Of a DNA stretch of 64,000 nt, positions 61,513 to 64,000 are shown in pieces; positions within the stretch are counted from its first letter, which is position 1, and each line of letters begins with the position of its first letter. This stretch comes from Poa pratensis. Lineage: Eukaryota; Streptophyta; Magnoliopsida; Poales; Poaceae. The notes under the pieces are model-generated. The model was not told the DNA's origin. It was given only the letters and a program-made list of their open reading frames with translations, and did no database searches. Location: positions 77,414,825-77,478,824 of the forward strand of contig CAMZMU010000027.1 of assembly GCA_947311845.1 (NCBI GenBank). Reading direction: 5' to 3'. Made by a program: the position numbers and the translations under genes.

Positions 61513-61921
61513 TATTTTACATGCATGCAACAAATCTCATTTACATGCAAGAGACCTTTCAGTAATGGTGCAACATGCACCATCCTTCATTTGCACCCAG
61601 ATATTGCATTACAACATACTACAGAGTGTTGCGAATGGATCATTTGTATCCTAAGATACTGGCCAAGAACGTGAAACACTTGGTCTCATCCAACACGTAC
61701 TTTTAACTGGGCTCATATATTGGTCTGAGCTGCGCATCTTCTTCTGTTGATGTTCTATCTTTAACAAGAAACAAAAAAGGAAACAAGTTTAGTGTCATCA
61801 TTTCTTTGTTCCCCTGCAAGCTGAAGCAAGGGATAACCCTACACCCCACAAAACAAAAGGAAAATTCACGTCCGCACCCAAAACAAAACCTCCCAAAATC
61901 CGACAGAAGGCGCTGAGAGAG
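61513..61921. other. Spacer between the Helitron-like end and the Miro-like fragment
   Basis: No gene is recognised. The missing middle part of the b561 gene is not found here, so the Helitron-like element did not simply split that gene in two. Confidence 0.4.
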
Positions 61922-62083
61922 ATGCTAACGCCAACAACGAAGCAGAGGGGCCTGCAGGTGGTCATGGGTGTTGGTGACCCCGACACCAGCAAGACCAGCC
62001 TCATCGTTTCCCTCGCCTCCAAGAAATTCCTCGAGGACCCGACGCGCCGTCTCCCCAATGACCTCTTCTCGGAACACATACCC

Positions 62084-62156
<73 letters not shown>

Positions 62157-62170
62157 GTCGACACCGCTTC
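61922..62170 (+). pseudogene. Miro-type mitochondrial Rho GTPase, N-terminal fragment with repeat expansion
   Basis: Miro GTPases sit in the outer mitochondrial membrane and control mitochondrial shape and movement. The ATG at 61922 starts a frame with GLQVVMGVGDPDTSKTSLIV, SLASKKF and TRRLPNDLFSEHIP, matching the P-loop and switch I region of the Miro N-terminal GTPase. The second P-loop Gly is Ser (DTSKTS), which should harm nucleotide binding. One extra C after the IP codons shifts the frame, so a 24-unit ATC run is read as His in the starting frame. In the shifted frame it is read as Ile and runs into VDTAS, the expected family continuation. The rest of Miro (EF hands, second GTPase, membrane anchor) is absent. 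Confidence 0.6.
62085..62156 (+). repeat. (ATC)24 microsatellite
   Basis: Seventy-two bases of perfect ATC repeat lie where the Miro family has a short Ile/Val beta strand before VDT. A GTCGAC follows at once. It probably grew from two or three native Ile codons and should be length-polymorphic. Confidence 0.95.
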
Positions 62171-62618
62171 TATGTCCTTAGATGGTTGCTGATAGAGGAC
62201 CTATCTCATTGCACCCAACTCCCCAGCGGTCTGTGTCAGCTCCCCTGATTGCAGCTCCTACAGATTGATCATGCCCCATCAATGAAGCGTGTTGGGCCTG
62301 AATTTCTGCAGCTCTACCACCATGACCATTCTCTTCCTCAAGTGGCAGCTGCTTTTCCTAGATTAGTCACCCTAAAATTTTCTGATATGGTGGAGTTGGA
62401 TGAGTGGGAAATGGGTGGAGCAACCGAGAATCCAAGTCCTGCCTACCTGCCTTGAAGGGACTTGTACTCAATAGTTGCAAGTTGAAGCGTGTTCATTCCT
62501 GGCCTGGCCTTCCATCTAAGGGCTTCACAAAAATGGTTATAGAAAAGGTGGAGCACCTTAACTCTCTTGAGAATTTCACTTGTGTTCTTCAGTCTGGTTG
62601 GCTAACAATCCCGGCTTG
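62171..62618 (+). pseudogene. NLR (resistance-type) leucine-rich-repeat C-terminal fragment, broken
   Basis: Grass NLR immune receptors end in leucine-rich repeats that sense effectors. The sequence reads LRWLLIEDLSHCTQLPSGLC, then TGA at 62246 where a Cys codon is expected, then LQLLQIDHAPSMKRVGPEFL, FPRLVTLKFSDMVELDEWEM and, after a frame change near 62440, ALKGLVLNSCKLKRVHSWPG and KMVIEKVEHLNSLENF. Spacing and wording match the last LRRs of CC-type NLRs of Triticeae. There is no NB-ARC in the window. One nonsense codon and one frameshift make it a dead fragment, joined directly to the Miro-like piece. Confidence 0.65.
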
Positions 62619-64000
62619 AGAGGGGTCTCTAATCTCCCCAAACTGCGCAAGCTGGCATCTGCAGTTCATGTTGTTCCTGCTTGTAAAGAAAAAAAAATGA
62701 AATCATCTGCAGTTTGTCTGTAAATGTGCATGTACGGTGTCAGAGATATCACAGAAATCATGAACTCCTGTTTTAGACTATCAAGTCTTCAGTAGAGGCA
62801 CCCGTTGTTTCACTCAGTCAACATGTCACAATAGGTTCGCAGTGCCATGAAAAGTTTATGTGCGACACAAGAGCTACAGGCCTTGCTAATCTCTCATGTA
62901 AACCAAAATCTGACCCGTCAAAGGCAATTTCACCATCAAACTTTTTCCTATAAAAAATCTGCTCATGAACAGAGTACATCATAGCTAGTGACTACTGTGA
63001 GAAATATTTCGGAGGCTGTTACAAGAAAGACAATATTTTCAAGCTTCTGCTTTGTAGAAAATCTTATGAATGACATGATAAGGTTAACAACATCTGAAGA
63101 ACTACGGTTTCAAAGTGACAATCTTCAACGTCCGTCCGGCAACATGCCCGATGACATGGCTCCGTGAAGCCCTCCCGGCTGCCCTTCTTCCATCAACGAC
63201 CTGACCAGAGTGACTCTTGGATGGATGGATGGTCAGATCCTGCTGGCAAACCAAATGTTGTTTTCACTAGTCTGGAATGGCACAAGAAAGATGCTCAAAA
63301 TACAGTCACCAGCCATGTATTTTGCAAAATAAGTTCAGGGGGTTGTGGCAAATAACTAATCCTACCACTAAAAATGACTTTCTTCATGGCACTCCAAAGT
63401 CCGGATACTTCCAAGTCACTGGGAACAGATGTTTAGGCCTACAGCTAGGGGCAAACAGCGCACACATTAAGAAGCATGGTCAAGTTACAAAATTCTACCA
63501 GTTTAACGTCAAGAAGAAAGTATCAAGACAGCGACGATATTACAAGCCTGCCTGATTACTTTCCTCAGTATTCACATGATGCTATTCGTAGCTATGTCTA
63601 CGGATGGAAAATTGAAGTTTCCATGTCAAGGGCTTTAATAAACTGGGCCGTGATAAAAAATGACGCGAGACAAATTTGTAACTGCACACGCAAAGTTCAC
63701 ACTTGAAAAGCATTAGCTGATTACTACACACCTATAAAACTGTAGAAAATAAAGCATTATATGAGTTAACAACAATAAAACCTGTATCTTATTTCTTGTG
63801 CAACTATGCATAACCAAACATTTTGAAACTAAATTTGTTTCAATGCAGCTTACAAGATGATCATGGACTTAATTAAAGATTGGTAAACGGAATGATGAGT
63901 TGAAGTAGGCATCAATTTATACCACAAAATGGCAAATCCAAACTTGTACAAGCTTTCATACAAAGACTAGTTTGTGTCTGCGTGCACCTGAAGCAGAGAC
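62619..64000. other. Unassigned right end
   Basis: Moderately AT-rich sequence. Small frames at 63164-63355, 63277-63555 and 63476-63706 overlap one another and resemble no family I know. I see no transposon terminus or RNA gene. Confidence 0.4.

Noticed and set aside
61925..62164. Poly-Met and poly-Ile/His frames
   Set aside because: These arise from the ATC microsatellite; only the flanking Miro-like residues carry information.

Overview
The window looks like chromosomal DNA of a Triticeae grass (wheat, Aegilops or barley relative). The signs are nested LTR retrotransposons with perfect 5-bp target-site duplications, Stowaway and Harbinger MITEs, an Au-type SINE, Helitron ends of the hairpin-CTRRT kind, and spliced genes whose products match grass families. 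Everything below was read by eye; no similarity search was run.

Layout. Bases 1-476 are unassigned flank with one small MITE. Bases 477-23546 are a three-deep transposon nest. The oldest layer is a solo LTR (477-959 plus 20468-23546, duplication GTGGG). Inside it lies a Gypsy-type element on the minus strand (960-20462, duplication GGGCC) that carries a divergent plus-strand gene and a 53-bp minisatellite. Inside that lies a second minus-strand element (2231-12810, duplication ACCGC) with 3.4-kb LTRs of the same family as the solo LTR. Then come a Harbinger-like MITE, a Mariner MITE remnant and a LINE 3' fragment (23639-24860).

The genic half holds four plus-strand host genes: an F-box gene (26307-28830, two exons), a gibberellin 20-oxidase (32867-34826, three exons), a RAD51B recombinase gene (39460-43730, eleven exons) and a cytochrome b561 gene (53363-54090, three exons). 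They do not form a pathway or operon and are simply neighbours. The GA20-oxidase and RAD51B genes each carry a frame-breaking change in an otherwise well-preserved exon set. The b561 gene lacks a middle segment, and a short sequence shared with the 5' part of the following Helitron-like element sits at that point.

Between RAD51B and b561, an AT-rich unit of about 2.62 kb is repeated three times in tandem (45262-53126). Each copy has two Helitron-type 3' termini and ends with the same piece of b561 upstream DNA. Downstream of b561, about 7.2 kb (near 54318-61512) looks like a Helitron ending in a hairpin plus CTAG-T. The right end holds a chimeric pseudogene: a Miro GTPase N-terminus, a 24-unit ATC repeat and a broken NLR leucine-rich-repeat fragment (61922-62618). 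From 62620 to the end I recognise no gene.
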